Part shown: in pieces, positions 46,190 through 58,186 of the stretch | Numbering within the stretch: position 1 is the first letter of the stretch | Layout of the letters: each line of letters opens with the position of its first letter | DNA from: Polytrichum commune | Lineage: Eukaryota; Streptophyta; Polytrichopsida; Polytrichales; Polytrichaceae | DNA length: 64,000 nt | Direction of reading: 5' to 3' | Assembly (NCBI GenBank): GCA_950295325.1 | Contig: OX485804.1 | Span: 38,006,001 to 38,070,000, forward strand | Program-made: the position numbers and the translations under genes | The notes under the pieces: generated by a model | What the model was told of the DNA's origin: nothing | What the model saw: the letters and a program-made list of their open reading frames with translations, nothing else | Databases searched by the model: none

Positions 46190-47320
46190 GCACGGACACA
46201 ACACATTGTTGTTCCAAAATGTAGCTCCTAAGTTTTGGGGCTAGGTAATGTTCTTGGATAAGGTGGTTCAAGTAGCTATGGCATTCGCATGATAGATACA
46301 CACCTAGTCGAACCGTGATGTTAAGGACTGTGAACCTCATTAAACATTCTCCTCGAAACTAAAAATCTCTCCAATTACCCAAGATCCTTCAACTCAACAT
46401 ACGGTCAAGGATTAAATCACTACAAAAGATTTCACGAGCTCCAATGAGGCCACATACTAATAAGAGAGACTCTTGCATTCCAACTAGAATCACTTATGCA
46501 CATAAAACCACATGGACGACATATTGTTGTTTCAAAACTAAGTTAACCTCCAAAGGTTAAGTGAAATCGCTCATGCAAAGTATTGTTCCTAGGTAAAATC
46601 ACTCATGCAACTATGGCATTGACAATATAGACACACACCTAGTCGAACCGCGGTGTTAAGGGCCACCTCACACACGAGCCAAGAGCCGTGACCATGAGAT
46701 TGTGAGAGCCCAAAAGAAAGTGTCCAAAGGCCGTCCCAACACACCTCCACAATCACGTGGTCTAGTCACGGACCCTCGAGTATAGTGTGAAGTCATATGT
46801 GACCGGGACCTCAACCAATATACTATTTCAATGAATTTCTATTCATGCGGGTCCTCACACATGATAAAATAAAATAAATCAACAGTTGTGAGCGTTCGGA
46901 GTGCCATGGTCTCTCAGTTCTGTGGTAGACCTACCTCCAAGAGTTGGTTTTAGAAAACAGTCCAAGTGACCATGAAACATGATCCATTCGGTGCCATGTA
47001 GAAATCCATGTAGACTTTACATCCATCTTGCATTCACATACTCCATTAGTCCCTCAAGCGTAGTGTGAAGTAGCGAACTTGGACCGGCTCCGCCTTTTCC
47101 ACCAATGAGAGTGCTTGGAGTGTAATGGTCACGGGCTCTCAGTCCCGTGTGTCAAGTGGCCCTAAGATTCTGTGAACCTCATCAACATTCTTCTCGCAAC
47201 TGAAAATCTCTCCAATTAGCCAACATCTCTTTGTTTAAAATACAGTCAAGGAGTAAATGACTGCAAACGATTTCCCGAACTCCAATGAGACCATAGGCTA
47301 TTAAGAGATACTCTTGCTTA
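46190..47320 (+). repeat. Tandem duplication (~330 bp unit) with a MITE in the second unit
   Basis: Blocks in 46194-46500 recur in the same order in 46513-47315: GACACA/GACGACATATTGTTGTT, CTATGGCATT, CACACCTAGTCGAACCG, CTGTGAACCTCAT, AATCTCTCCAATTA, and AAGAGA.ACTCTTGC. In the second unit a family A MITE (46660-47162) splits the sequence after GTTAA. The first unit keeps the unoccupied site GTTAAGGACTGTGAACC at about 46319-46335. Confidence 0.75.
46660..47162 (+). mobile_element. PIF/Harbinger-like MITE, family A copy 2
   Basis: 503 bp, same orientation as copy 1. It starts GGGCCACCTCACACACGAGC and ends, on the minus strand, GGGCCACTTGACACACGGGA. TAA flanks both ends (46657-46659 and 47163-47165). 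The tandem unit just upstream shows the empty target, which confirms TAA as the duplicated target. Confidence 0.88.
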
Positions 47321-48349
47321 ATTTCCACCCCGGCCACCTTTGGACCTCTGCTACATACCTCAGGGATATCTCTACTACGTACTCAACAATGTCCGTTCCT
47401 TATTACACTCGACAATGTGACGCACTCCTAAACATTCAATCAAGAAGTCAATCCACAACAATAACTTTACTAAACCGGATAACCATACAAATGCAAAGGT
47501 TAAGTCGAGACCATTCTAAGAATGCAACACAACATGTGCCTCCCAATAGATTGTTGTCATTTTGTTTCATTTCTTCCCAAAACAAAAATGCAGGCGGCTA
47601 CAACAAATATTTTTAAAAATAAAAAATAAAAAATAAAAAGTTTCTACACCAATTTCTTTACACCTTGACGATGCATTTTTGTTTGCAGATGCAGAACCTT
47701 GACGTCGAAACACTCAAAATGTCACAATCCTAAACCTTGACATTAGGACGAAGACACCCACTGAGCTTAAAGCTAAACACGGAGCTTGAAAACACCACCG
47801 AGCTTGAAATTACCAATTGAAAACACAAGAGCATAAGCAAAAGCTTTGACCAGGAAAGGGTAGAGAGATTAACCCCAATGGAGGAGTGAGGTGTTTTGCC
47901 CAAGGGACTCAAACTCTTCTTATACTCGTGATAGAAGGTCCCTAGCTACTTAGAGCCTCAAAACCCTAATCGGCTCAGTAACAACGGAACCAATCATAAA
48001 TTAGCCTTCATGGTTTTTGACTTTATGACTCTAGTATTACCCTAGTAAGAAATAGAAAAAATACACCTATCCCTAGCCCTTTGGCTACTTGCCTAAAATA
48101 AAAAAAATTACTCTTGGTAAATATCTCAAACTATGATGTCTCAACCGGCCATATTGCCAACCTATTCTCCCTTGAACTGGTCGATTTTCGACCTCGACAA
48201 TTTTACATCAGTATCTCATCCCAATCGTTGAGAACTCATTTGAAATCTCTGAAAAAAATTCGGCTAGCTCGTAATAAACCTCGGTACTCTCCGTACATTG
48301 GTGCGGTATAGTAGAATGGTGATTGAAAAAAATGTGAGTTTAAAGATAT
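47316..48349. other. Intergenic DNA, no gene recognised
   Basis: ORFs 47314-47616 and 47730-47912 lack domains. An A-rich tract lies at about 47612-47640. Confidence 0.4.
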
Positions 48350-48535
48350 CCATAACATTATCTAGCTGACTACGCAAGGTGGGTGGGATTGAGAATAAGT
48401 TAGATACTATTCGGGAACTACACTAGGGTTATTCTCTTAACAACACTGTCATCTAAACCTAATAAACTTAGGTGAAGCATTGTCACTGAATATTATTAGA
48501 ATGGGACGGTTGATAGCAACTGAATATTGTCTCCC
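48350..48535 (+). repeat. Dispersed repeat, copy 1 (partner at 59937-60110)
   Basis: CATAACATTATCTAGCTGA and then CTACGCAAGGTGGGTGGG parallel CATAACATTATCCAGCTGA and TATGCAGGGTGGATGGGG at 59938. Later both have TTAGGTGAAGCA/TCGGGTGAAGCA, AATGTCG or its variant, and TATTATTAGAATG/TATTATTAAAATG. The copies are diverged, and in the same orientation. Confidence 0.6.
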
Positions 48536-48540
48536 TCTTT

Positions 48541-50954
48541 AATATGACATGTTTGGTTTTACAAGAAAGTGTCGTATTATGCAAATGTTGTATTCTCAAT
48601 AATATGAAATTTTGGCCTCAAATGTTGTATTATCGAGGTTTTTCAAGAAAATGACCTATTTTGATGTAAAATGTCATTTTGCATACACAATGAAGACACA
48701 AAGGTATGAAAGGACATTTTATATTGAAGAAACATGCTCACAATGTCACACAAAATGGAGTTTAAAAGTATATAATCCCATGATGATGTCGTCACCATAT
48801 CACACACTACGAAGCAAGAATCTATTGTCTTCTGAAGATGTTTGTTGATGTTGGAGATTAACATCTTGTTCAAATTATCCATAAAAGGTGGCATGTTCAT
48901 CACTTAGGGGTGGACTCTTCATACCACGTACAAACGAACGTGAGTGTAAGAAGGGGTGTTATTTGAGGCATTAGTGTACAAAGTATACATAAGTGAGAAG
49001 TGCTATTTTTCTCTATTGTGTACATTCAGAAAGTCTATTAAGAATTTTTGAAGTAATTGTAGATGTACAAAAGGGGGCCTTGAGGACTTGAGAATTAACT
49101 TGACAATAGATATGTTAGTCTCATCAAATTCACTTTTTCATCTAATGTTGTCATATGGTGATAGTTCTCAATGACTACCTTGTCCGTTTTTGTTAGGGTT
49201 TGCATTTGGATTCTAGGATTCTACCAATTGGAGGCTCTTTGAGCACTCATGGGCTCCTTGAGTTTTGCTTTGTGGAATGTGGCTAAGTTCTTGTGCTCTT
49301 GTCTTTGTTTGTTTGATGCAATTGTTGAGTTACATGTTGTGCATGAAAAAATGTTCAATGACTTTCTCATTGAAAAGGAAAAGTGGATTTTATATGTAAT
49401 AAAGGTTTATATCATTCATGATTTGAATCTTGTATATGTCGTGGAGGCATTTATCACATTAAATTGAAAAAATTAATATAAATACTTAAGTCCATTGTCT
49501 AGCCTACCATTGGTACATATGCATTTGTTTTTCTCTACAAACTGCCCCCATATAGGGGGGTTAATTTCATAGTAATCCATGCACGTCATTTAGGGTTTCA
49601 ATGAAAAGTCCACCCCCAACAGTTCATCACATCTACCATAAAATTTATTTATTAAAAAAAAAAAAAAACCCAGAATAATGCTCCACTACAAAAATTTGAT
49701 AGTACTTGGGCATACTCACAGGCTTGAGGAATCTTGACTATTGGTGTTGGCTACTTATCCACATCATTCTCCTTCATTGGCTTTTCATTCAAGTCTAAAC
49801 CCAAATGAACTTCTCTACCCGATGCCAAATCCACCAACTCACCCATGCCTTCAACACATCCCTCCCACTACACCAAAATTTCAAGATTAAACCTAGGCTA
49901 CAAAATTGATCGATGCAACTGCAATCCCTTGATCAATCGCAAGATTCAAGAGATTATTACCCAATTATCTTAATCATCAGCAAATAACACTCCCCTATCA
50001 TGACTTTGAATCTAAACCTAATTTGGAGAAGAGAGGAGTCCTTATACCCAAAACCGCTAACCCAACTCAATTTTGTTCAAATACCAAACACCACCTCACC
50101 ACCTCACCACCAAAACTCTAATATGAAACTCTCCCCACCTTAGATGTTACCAAGATTCCACCACCTACCGCTAGACACTTCCAAAACATATGAACAAATT
50201 CCCCTAACCCCACCAACATGCTAAATAACAAAACTTCTACCCTTCAAACACCTTTACGAACTCTCACCTACCAATTAGTGTAAGTAAGCCACCTTCACCC
50301 AACTTCCAACCAACCTTCAACCAAAACTCGGCAAGAAATTAGTGACAACTACTTAAGCTTACTTGAATCTTCTTCAGTTTCCATCCAGTCCCAAAGATCG
50401 AACGTGCAACATATCCTTTGGAACCAAGGGTTAACAAAAATAACTTGAGGTAAGTTCCGCTAACCCACCAATGATCATGAATCATGTTCTTCTACCAATT
50501 CATTTGGTACTTGAAACAACTCCCCGATCCCCAGGCACATCCTTAGTGTGGGTCCCATCACATATGCACATAAATTACGTCTACTATATGACAAATCGGC
50601 CTCAAAACGTCATATTACGAGCATCGTAGTCATATTATGAGAGTAAATTAGCACTAGAATGTTTGGTTGACAAGAAATATGCCGTATAATCAAGTGGCGT
50701 AGTATCAAGGTGAGACTTGTAATAAAGTGGTCCACTTTGTTTGTAGATATCCATATCGAAATCATGGAAGCTCACGGACAAGTTCTTCCAAAGATGCTCA
50801 GCTGGAATCAAGGACCCAATATAATATTACATGCAACTAAAGTGGGGGAGAAGGATTCCATTCAGTAAGGGCATTGTTTAACATGAAAGCCATTAGACAA
50901 CAAAGATATCGACAAGGTATTATCAAATGACTTCTAGAAAAAACCCTACCATTA
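48541..50954. other. Intergenic DNA, C/A-rich in part, no gene
   Basis: The stretch 48546-48600 resembles 50660-50715 (ATGTTTGGTT....ACAAGAAA...GYCGTATWAT), so one repeat family appears twice. From 49700 to 50450 the plus strand is rich in C and A, like the coding strand of the LINE remnants, but I could not find reverse-transcriptase motifs in it. ORF 49249-49467 shows no domain. Confidence 0.4.
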
Positions 50955-51729
50955 CATATAAACAAAAAACATGCCTAGTAAATTTTCGAAATGGTCAGTG
51001 TATGGGACATGTTCGGAAACAACTCTTCTTTGGTAGAGAAGCGTACGCATCAAATACATGCCCTATTTGTAACTCATTAGATGCAGATACATAATTACAT
51101 GTACTTCTTAAATGCAAACAACAACACATTCATGCGCTAATAACAAAAAGGCATAACAAAGCTTGGAAATATGTAAACTTATCATTTCAAACAAAATATC
51201 AAGACATTACACACTTATGAATACATGCACATATAATGGACTACCTCAAGGAAACACAGTACCAACATGGCTATCGCCATGCACATGTGGTACCCAAAGG
51301 TGCCATTACAATGCCAGGTTCAAACCTGACATATTGTGCACCATAAGTCACCCATACAATTATCCGCCACCTGAAGCCCCTACACTAGAAATCACCATAC
51401 AATTTATAGAATTAACATATTGTAACAACATATTTACTACAGAAACTCGAGAGAGAAAAACCACAAAATATCAACCACTCACCGACAGTGTCACATTGAG
51501 AGGATGGAATGTAGCACCACTTATGGTCTTAGTCGCAAGTGCAAGAGCCACAACTCACATCCCATCAATAAAAGAACTAGAAACAAAACTTAAACTCCCT
51601 ACCATGAAAATCAAAAACACATTTAAACAAATCAACATAATTGCCATACAATATGCACATTCAGTATTAGTTCATAAAAGGTGGCTAGAAAATAGACTAC
51701 CTATCACAGACCTACATGATCTAGCATAA
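50955..51729 (+). pseudogene. LINE C-terminus: CCHC finger, RHN and PD..E nuclease-like domain
   Basis: From about 50968 one frame reads CLVNFRNGQ, RKQLFFGRE, then CPICNSLDADT, a TAA stop (51091), LHVLLKCKQQ and TKRHNKAW. This is the C-x2-C...H-x4-C finger followed by RHN that closes many non-LTR reverse transcriptases. A one-base shift near 51160 leads into a 188-codon open frame (51163-51729, opening at TTG, not ATG). It contains PCTCGTQRCH, then FKPDIL (the PD of a PD-(D/E)xK-type nuclease), then IQFIELTYCNN and KTTKYQPL, then GWNVAPLMVL. CCHC + RHN + PD..E is the order seen in restriction-like endonuclease LINEs (R2, Dualen/RandI). The RT core is absent. Codon use is AC-rich, as in 10430-13115. 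Confidence 0.65.
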
Positions 51730-53256
51730 CTAAACACTTACAAACCCGATATACCCCTCCCCCGTAGTAGTGCCACGATGACTACCGCTACTAAAGGTCA
51801 CATATTGCCGGTTACCGGTATAGGCTATTAGTCACTAATGTAGTGTCTACTCCCTGCAAAGGGTGAAGTAGCTTCACATCTAACGCCATTGCCCTAGGGT
51901 GTGGCCAAGGATGTTTTACGAACATACACTCTATTCACTCCGGCTTCCTTCGGAGACCAGAGTTCTTCTTCTTCTGAAAGCCATTAGGCCATGGCTCTTG
52001 AGAATCCTTGTACTCTCATTGGTTGAGAAGTGTTGGGGCCCCCTGCTTTAGGTTAACAGGAGGGTAGTTTTGGACTACAACCCAAAACATTCTAATGGAT
52101 GAAAAATCTACACGGAATCCAACACATGGTAAGTATGGATAGTGTTGGTTGGGATTGTAGGGGGGTTTTTTTGGGACAACTTTTGAAGGTCGGCATAGCG
52201 GAATGTGCGGCAAGAATTTAGGAATCTACACTAAGGGTTATAGTCCTCCAAATGAATTTGGGCTATAGTCCATGGACTTCTTTGTGCACATATCCAAAAA
52301 GTAAGGTAGCATGATCATTTCAAAGCCATGGCCTAATGCCTTTAGTGTTAACATGCCCTAAGTAGTAATTGAAGTAGGCCTAAAGTTTTACCTTTCAAGT
52401 GTATTATAAAGGGAAGTATGTACACCTACCTCCAAGAGTATTATAGGTAGGCGCATTGTTTCTAGTATTTACTACACCATTGATGGTATTTAATTGTCAC
52501 TTACTATTTCAAATTACACAGGGTTATAACTTCTTACCCATAATATATTGCATTGCGTAACTCCAAATAGTGAGTGACACTAAACACCATAAAAGTTGTA
52601 GTTGTACTAGGTTACGATGTAGAGAGGTTATATTATGTGACACCCATGTTAGAGGTCTAACCATGCTAGTCATGTGAACTTGCAATGGCATTTGTTCTTA
52701 TGTGTGTGCTTGTGTGGAGGGAGGGAATTATTGCATATGAACGTGCCTCTCATACCCCGGCCACACCGGGGGTAAAGCTAGGGCCCAGCCAGACCCCCCC
52801 AGTGTGGTTGGGGTATCATTCATGCAACACGAAAGCCTTGAAAAATAGTATGCAACCGAGAGGTTGCAAAGTTTGGGTGGGTTGACACCAGACTTAGCTT
52901 TGAAGACCTCCAATTAACCTAGGCCAGGTCATTTGGGATCAACTAGCGACAAACTTATTAGGGGGTCAAAACTTGTCAAACATTTACTAAAGTGCACTAT
53001 ATAGGACCTACTAGACTGTGAATAAATTTCTACACAAATCATGCGATCTCTTCACCCAAATTGAGGTAGAGGAGGTATTGTGGAATTCCATTATAGATTT
53101 TGGCGGGGTAATGCCTCAAACACAATCGCGCAATCCTCGCTAAGTGTCCTAGTGGATGAAAATGCTTAGGCGTGCATGTGCTCAGGTTTACCGCTTTTAA
53201 GACAAACCATTGCGAAGACATTATCTTGGAAAACCTGCTTGGCAAATGGGAAAGAG
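51730..53256. other. Intergenic DNA, no gene recognised
   Basis: The first ~250 bp may be the 3' UTR of the LINE. The segment 52720-52760 (GGGAATTATTGCATATGAAC, then GTGCCTCTCA) resembles 57579-57607. No gene was recognised. Confidence 0.4.
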
Positions 53257-53258
53257 TA

Positions 53259-53598
53259 CACCAAATATGATATTTAGTGTTTGATTAGTTTTAGTGTTTT
53301 ACCACCTTATTATGCTCAACACTAATTTTCAATTCTTTGATAATTAGTGTTAGACATAAATGCGCCGCCGCCGCCGCTTTCCTTGTTGCCACCTCTTTCC
53401 TGGAAACAGTCAATCGCCTTCCTTGTTGCCACCTCTTTCCTACTAAACACTAAATTCGTGCATGTAACTTTCACATATTACCATAGATGATATTTAGTGT
53501 TTGAGTTTACATTTAATGTTACTTACTTTCATAGGGTTAGTGATATTTAGTGTAGTGTTCGTATTTAGTGTATCTAACACTAAATATCATATTTTGTG
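53259..53598. mobile_element. TA-flanked MITE with CACCAAATATGATATTTAGTG ends
   Basis: The left end CACCAAATATGATATTTAGT and the minus-strand reading of the right end, CACAAAATATGATATTTAGT, match at 19 of 20 and run on into GTTTGA/GTTAGA. TA lies on both sides (53257-53258 and 53599-53600). The 340 bp body contains a (GCC)n tract and a 25 bp direct repeat (CCTTCCTTGTTGCCACCTCT...) at about 53378 and 53417. A partial relative lies at 11898-12000. Confidence 0.75.
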
Positions 53599-53600
53599 TA

Positions 53601-55359
53601 GTTGTCTTTGGAGATCTTCACCGAAAGTAAACATGGTTTTTGTTTCTCAGAATTTGAGCCGACTGAACAACTTTATTTCGTTGCCCAAAAATAAACAAAC
53701 AAGGTCACTGTGACCCAAACTTAAGAAGAGAGCAGGTAAACTCTCTTAGAAACACCTAGTGAGAGGTGGAAAGGTCCAAGATGACCCTAAACTAATGTGT
53801 GATAGTGGAGAGGTACTCATTTTTGAACGGAATGGTTGGCAGTTTGACTCCTGCTGTGAAATCTTTTCTCTACTTGATGGGAAAAAACGAGCGTGGTAAG
53901 TAGGAAGCCAAGAGCCCACCCACCGCAAGGTAGGCAGTAAACCCCACCCAACACCAAGAAGAACCTTGAGCAGGGTAAGGCCAACAGGCTCAAATTCATG
54001 TTGGATTACCCGACGTTGGTTGTTTACTTACGTAGCTATTTGAAAAGTGAAACCACAACCCTCCAAGGAGATTCTGCAATTTGTCAAGAACTTGATAATG
54101 TTATGAGTATATTTGTTAGAAATCTTGCATAGCATGTTGACAATATACTACCGTAGAATTGGAATTTTTCTTCTTTTTGATGCAAGGATAGGGGAAAATG
54201 TAAAAAGTTTTGCGTAAAGAAGTGTGCCATTCACTTTGGTGCCCTTCAATAGGAAATGCAAGTGAGGACTTCAACCTTGACTGGGGATCGAGATTCCAAC
54301 ACATAATGGAGGATACCAGAGGATATCCTATCCGAAGTCAAGATATAGCGCAAAGATTCCTCACAAAATAGGAAAGTTTAGATATTCGGCTATCTTTAAT
54401 GACCTTTCTGCTTACATGATCAATTTATTGACAAACTACCCCTTGGCCCACCAGAGATTCTAAAGCCCCTCCAAGCTATTATAACCTCATTCTTCAGCTC
54501 AAGTGGAGGCTGAAACCGGAGGTTTTCATAAAGAATCGTCTCGGATCGAAGTGGTGAAACCATATGTTTTGAAACTTGCGGTCACATTACATGTGCAAAT
54601 GAATCGTTATTTTCATTAGTTTAGTGACATTTGTCGGGTTGAAGAGCCGCCGGCCGGGCCTCGCTCACTTCAAAGTTTGACTAGTTAACAAATAAACTAA
54701 AGTATTGATTTCAAACGTGTACAACCCGATGTTGCATTCTCATTGGCTCCCAAAATGGTGGGTCGTGTTTTTCCCGCATCATTTTTCAAGAACTAGCAGT
54801 CTAATGGGGAGGCAAACCCATGTTCCCAGCTACCAATTCACTAGAAAATCAACTTTTTTAAGCTCCTGGAATGTTAGGGCAGTGGTGCCAGTGGGGGAAA
54901 CCAACAAACTCGGAGCTTGTGTACCCCCCCCCCTTTTCAATGAACAAGGAGAACCGACTGTTAGTTACAAATGAACCAGTTAAGTTTAAGAAATAACTAG
55001 TCGAAATTCAAGACTCCAAGAAAATTACCAATCGTTTTAGAGCTATATCTAAATTATGCCCCAATTCAATAAAGAAATAGCCTAACATACGCCTCAAAAT
55101 AAGAAAAGTGACAGTATGGCGCATGTGACACTAAATACCATACACGATGTACTTTCTTATTGTTTTTAACATCACTCTTAGTAGTCTAATTGCTAGTAGA
55201 CACTAACAATAGACTTTGGATGAAGCATTACAAAGGGATAAAATGGACTAATGTACAAAATTGAGATGAGAGTTGTATTGTTACCCTTCGGCATGAATAT
55301 GGGCCTCTAGAATCCCAGTCGGGGCAAGAAGCTCAAAGTACAGTAGGGTGAATGTGTAA
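53601..55359. other. Intergenic DNA, no gene recognised
   Basis: Contains the second copy (54938-55050) of the repeat at 43276-43390 and a run of nine C near 54926. ORFs are short and featureless. Confidence 0.4.
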
Positions 55360-55472
55360 GCTAAGTGGCGATTTGGACGAATCAACCCATACACTCGTTC
55401 CTTGTTGGATGCCTAAACCCTTGCCTCCAAGGAACCAGTGTACAGGTTGGTTCGCCCCAGCCGCTAAGTGCC
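55360..55472. mobile_element. 93 bp Mutator-like MITE, copy A, with 10 bp target duplication
   Basis: The element spans 55370-55462 (93 bp). The start GATTTGGACGAATCAACCCA and the minus-strand end GGCTGGGGCGAACCAACCTG are imperfect inverted ends meeting TACACT. GCTAAGTGGC (55360-55369) and GCTAAGTGCC (55463-55472) flank it, 9 of 10 identical. A second copy of identical length lies at 58950-59042. Duplications of 9-11 bp point to the Mutator superfamily. Confidence 0.75.
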
Positions 55473-56008
55473 CTTATTAATCAGTTACCGTTTTATGGGT
55501 GCCCCCTACAAGAAGCCCCACAACTGGCAAGATGAACATGTATATCAGCCCCAAAAAATCGAAAATTGGCTAAGAAAGGTATGCACAGTTTCACTAAGTG
55601 TTTGAGTACGTATTCACACTACACAGTGTCTTCATTGAGAGCGCAACATGCACATCTCATGTACATGGGTTGCTAGTATTGAAGTAGCAAGATTCTTGTT
55701 GCTTAAAACTACGATGTCTTTGTGAAATGCACAATCCCTTGGTCATTGAAATATCACAACATTTACATACGTAATGCTCAAACCTTGAAACAAAAAACGT
55801 TTACAACGAACCCTTGCATGCTTTTGCTATGCGTGAACATGTACACACTTGAGTTGTTGGAGACCGTGTATGTGTATAATACGGTCACATAATACGTTGG
55901 GTTATAGGATTCATGACAACGATGGTAGAGGTTTAGGACGCAGGTTATAACAACATGTCCACCGTAAATCCATGGTTGATTCATCCCAAATTTAATTTCA
56001 TCAAACTA

Positions 56009-56358
56009 CAGGTCTAAACTTCATAATATCAACCTCCTTGATTTCACTCCTCCTTTGTATCCCTGAACCCTAGGGAACAAGTGTTCTCGGTTCAAATCTT
56101 CCTCCTTGTTATCACACTTCCCTCCCATAATTCACAGGTATTGACATCAAAACAACCAACCAAAGTATTCAAACCACACGCCCGCACGCATCACGTTGTC
56201 ATCGCTGTAAGGACTATCAATGCCGACTTTGTGTTGTTCCATAATGCCACATGCTACACTAACTCTCTTTTATCACGCATCCACGTTCACACTACCTAAC
56301 TCCTCCATATCACGCGCACTTTGGTCGCCACAAGCGTGACATTACGGAGTTTAGAGTG
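56009..56358 (+). mobile_element. TA-flanked MITE, family B copy 3
   Basis: 350 bp, same orientation as 9795-10147. The left end is CAGGTCTAAACTTCATAATA (one extra base) and the minus-strand right end CACTCTAAACTCCGTAATGT. TA is on both sides (56007-56008 and 56359-56360). The interior shares ATCAACCTCCTTGAT, CCCTAGGGAACAAGTGTTCTC and CTCTTTTATCACGCATCC with copy 1. ORF 56081-56299 lies inside it and is not a gene. Confidence 0.75.
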
Positions 56359-56702
56359 TAATTCAGGGCCTATGATGCTAATTAATATTTCTACGTTCAA
56401 ACCGTTTTCATGTTCAACTCCTTATAACATCTCAACCTTCAACTTTCCCACGGATCTTTGGCCTTACAAGGAGGAGCTGTAAGCCTGTAGACCACCCACC
56501 CAAACAAATAATTTGGGTGCGGAATCTGGAAGTTTCTGAGATCGTTCAAGCTCATAACAGTACATGTGGAGTACAAAGCATGTGCAGATTCAGTAAAATG
56601 TTAACTTACTGCTCGTACTACAATCTACATATTATATATAACTCATGGGATTGTGTGGAAGAGGAACTTGGGGGAAAGGGGGGGTGGGGGGGTGATATTG
56701 AA

Positions 56703-57205
56703 GAGCCACTTCACACATGAGCCAAGAGCCGTGACCATGAAATTGTGAGAGCCCAAAAGAAAGTGTCCAAAGGCCGTCCCAACACACCTCCAAACTCATG
56801 TAGTGTGGTCACGGATCCTCAAGTGTAGTGTGAAGTCATATGTGACCGGGCCCTCAACCAAATATTATTTCAATGAAATTCTAGTCATGCGGGTCGTCAC
56901 ACATGACGAAATACAATAAACCAACGGCTGTGAGCGTTCGGAGTGCCATGGTCTCCCAGTGGTTTTGTGTTCGGCTTACTTCCAAGAGACGGTTTTTGAA
57001 AAGAGTCCAAGTGACCATGAACCGTGATCCATTCGATGCCATGTAGGAATCCATGTAGACTCGACATCCATCTTGCATTCACATGCTCGGTTTGCTCCCT
57101 CAAGCGTAGTGTGAAGTGAACTTGGACCGGCTCCGCCTTCTCCACCAACAAGAGTGCTTGAAGTGTAATGGTCACGGGCTCTCAGTCTCGCATGTGAAGT
57201 GGCCC
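56703..57205 (+). mobile_element. PIF/Harbinger-like MITE, family A copy 3
   Basis: 503 bp, same orientation as copies 1 and 2. The left end starts GAGCCACTTCACACATGAGC (G to A at base 2). The flanks are GAA and CAA rather than a clean TWA pair, consistent with point mutation of an older TAA duplication. The ORFs on the minus strand inside it are antisense to nothing real. Confidence 0.8.
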
Positions 57206-57480
57206 CAAGTTATTGAGTTAATTGTTCGAGAGTGATCACAAATCTGCCGAGCCTGCATGCATCTGTATCCAAACCAAGAAAATTGTTGATCCAGAATGGA
57301 ACAATTTTGTTAGGCACGGATCACACTTGAGAGCGGTGCCGTAGCAAAATGCATTATAGTACATCACACGGACGATCTAGACATGAAGGGTGATGAGCCC
57401 GGCTGACTAGTTCTAATACATTCGCATCCCATCATTGAGTCCCATGCAGGTACCACGTCACCTTTAGATTGAATAAATTA

Positions 57481-57518
<38 letters not shown>

Positions 57519-58186
57519 CAACACTTTCCCTTGACAAAAGCTTGAATTTTAATACATCAGTACGTCTCAAGGAGAAAGGGAATTGTCGCATACAAGCGTA
57601 CCTCTCAATCCATGCAACATTAAAAATTTGACGTACTATAAGGTCGTGACCGATTCATCTCAAATGAGTTGGGTTAGATGAAGCCAGGGTTTTTAAGAAT
57701 ACTTCCCGTGTGAGATCAACTAAATAAGGTGACTTCTGGACTGCATATTATTTCAGGGCTTTTACGTTGGATGAATGAGAGATAGGCTTGTATGCGACAA
57801 TTCTCTCTATCTCTCTCTCCATGCCTCACCGTGTAGATTTTAACATAATCGGTGCATCGGTGATCTCCAAGGCATTGAATATATATATATATATATCATT
57901 GTTTGCAGCATCTACTCTTTCTCATTGTTCAACACATGCATACAACATAAACACTTGTTCCCTCTTCCAAGTATGGAATAGTACTCTTTGATCCTTAAGA
58001 GCATGATTTGTGGTAATCCTTGAGTTAATCGAATGGTTCGAGTGGTTGACTGCAGTAAGGTTCCGGAGTGTTGGTGCACTGAATTGCAATTAAGGAAAGA
58101 AATTACATCCTCATAGTGGATGTAGATTTTACCCCCCCTTTACTTTCTGCCCGCCAACTTTAACGTAGTGCGTGTCTCCTACCTTA
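57206..58186. other. Intergenic DNA with microsatellites and an inverted-repeat candidate
   Basis: (TG)n then (TA)n lies at about 57481-57518 and (AT)n at about 57880-57897. GGAATTGTCGCATACAAGC at 57579-57597 recurs inverted at 57785-57803 (GCTTGTATGCGACAATTCTC), bounding a ~228 bp candidate MITE (57579-57806) without a proven target duplication. No gene was recognised. Confidence 0.5.
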
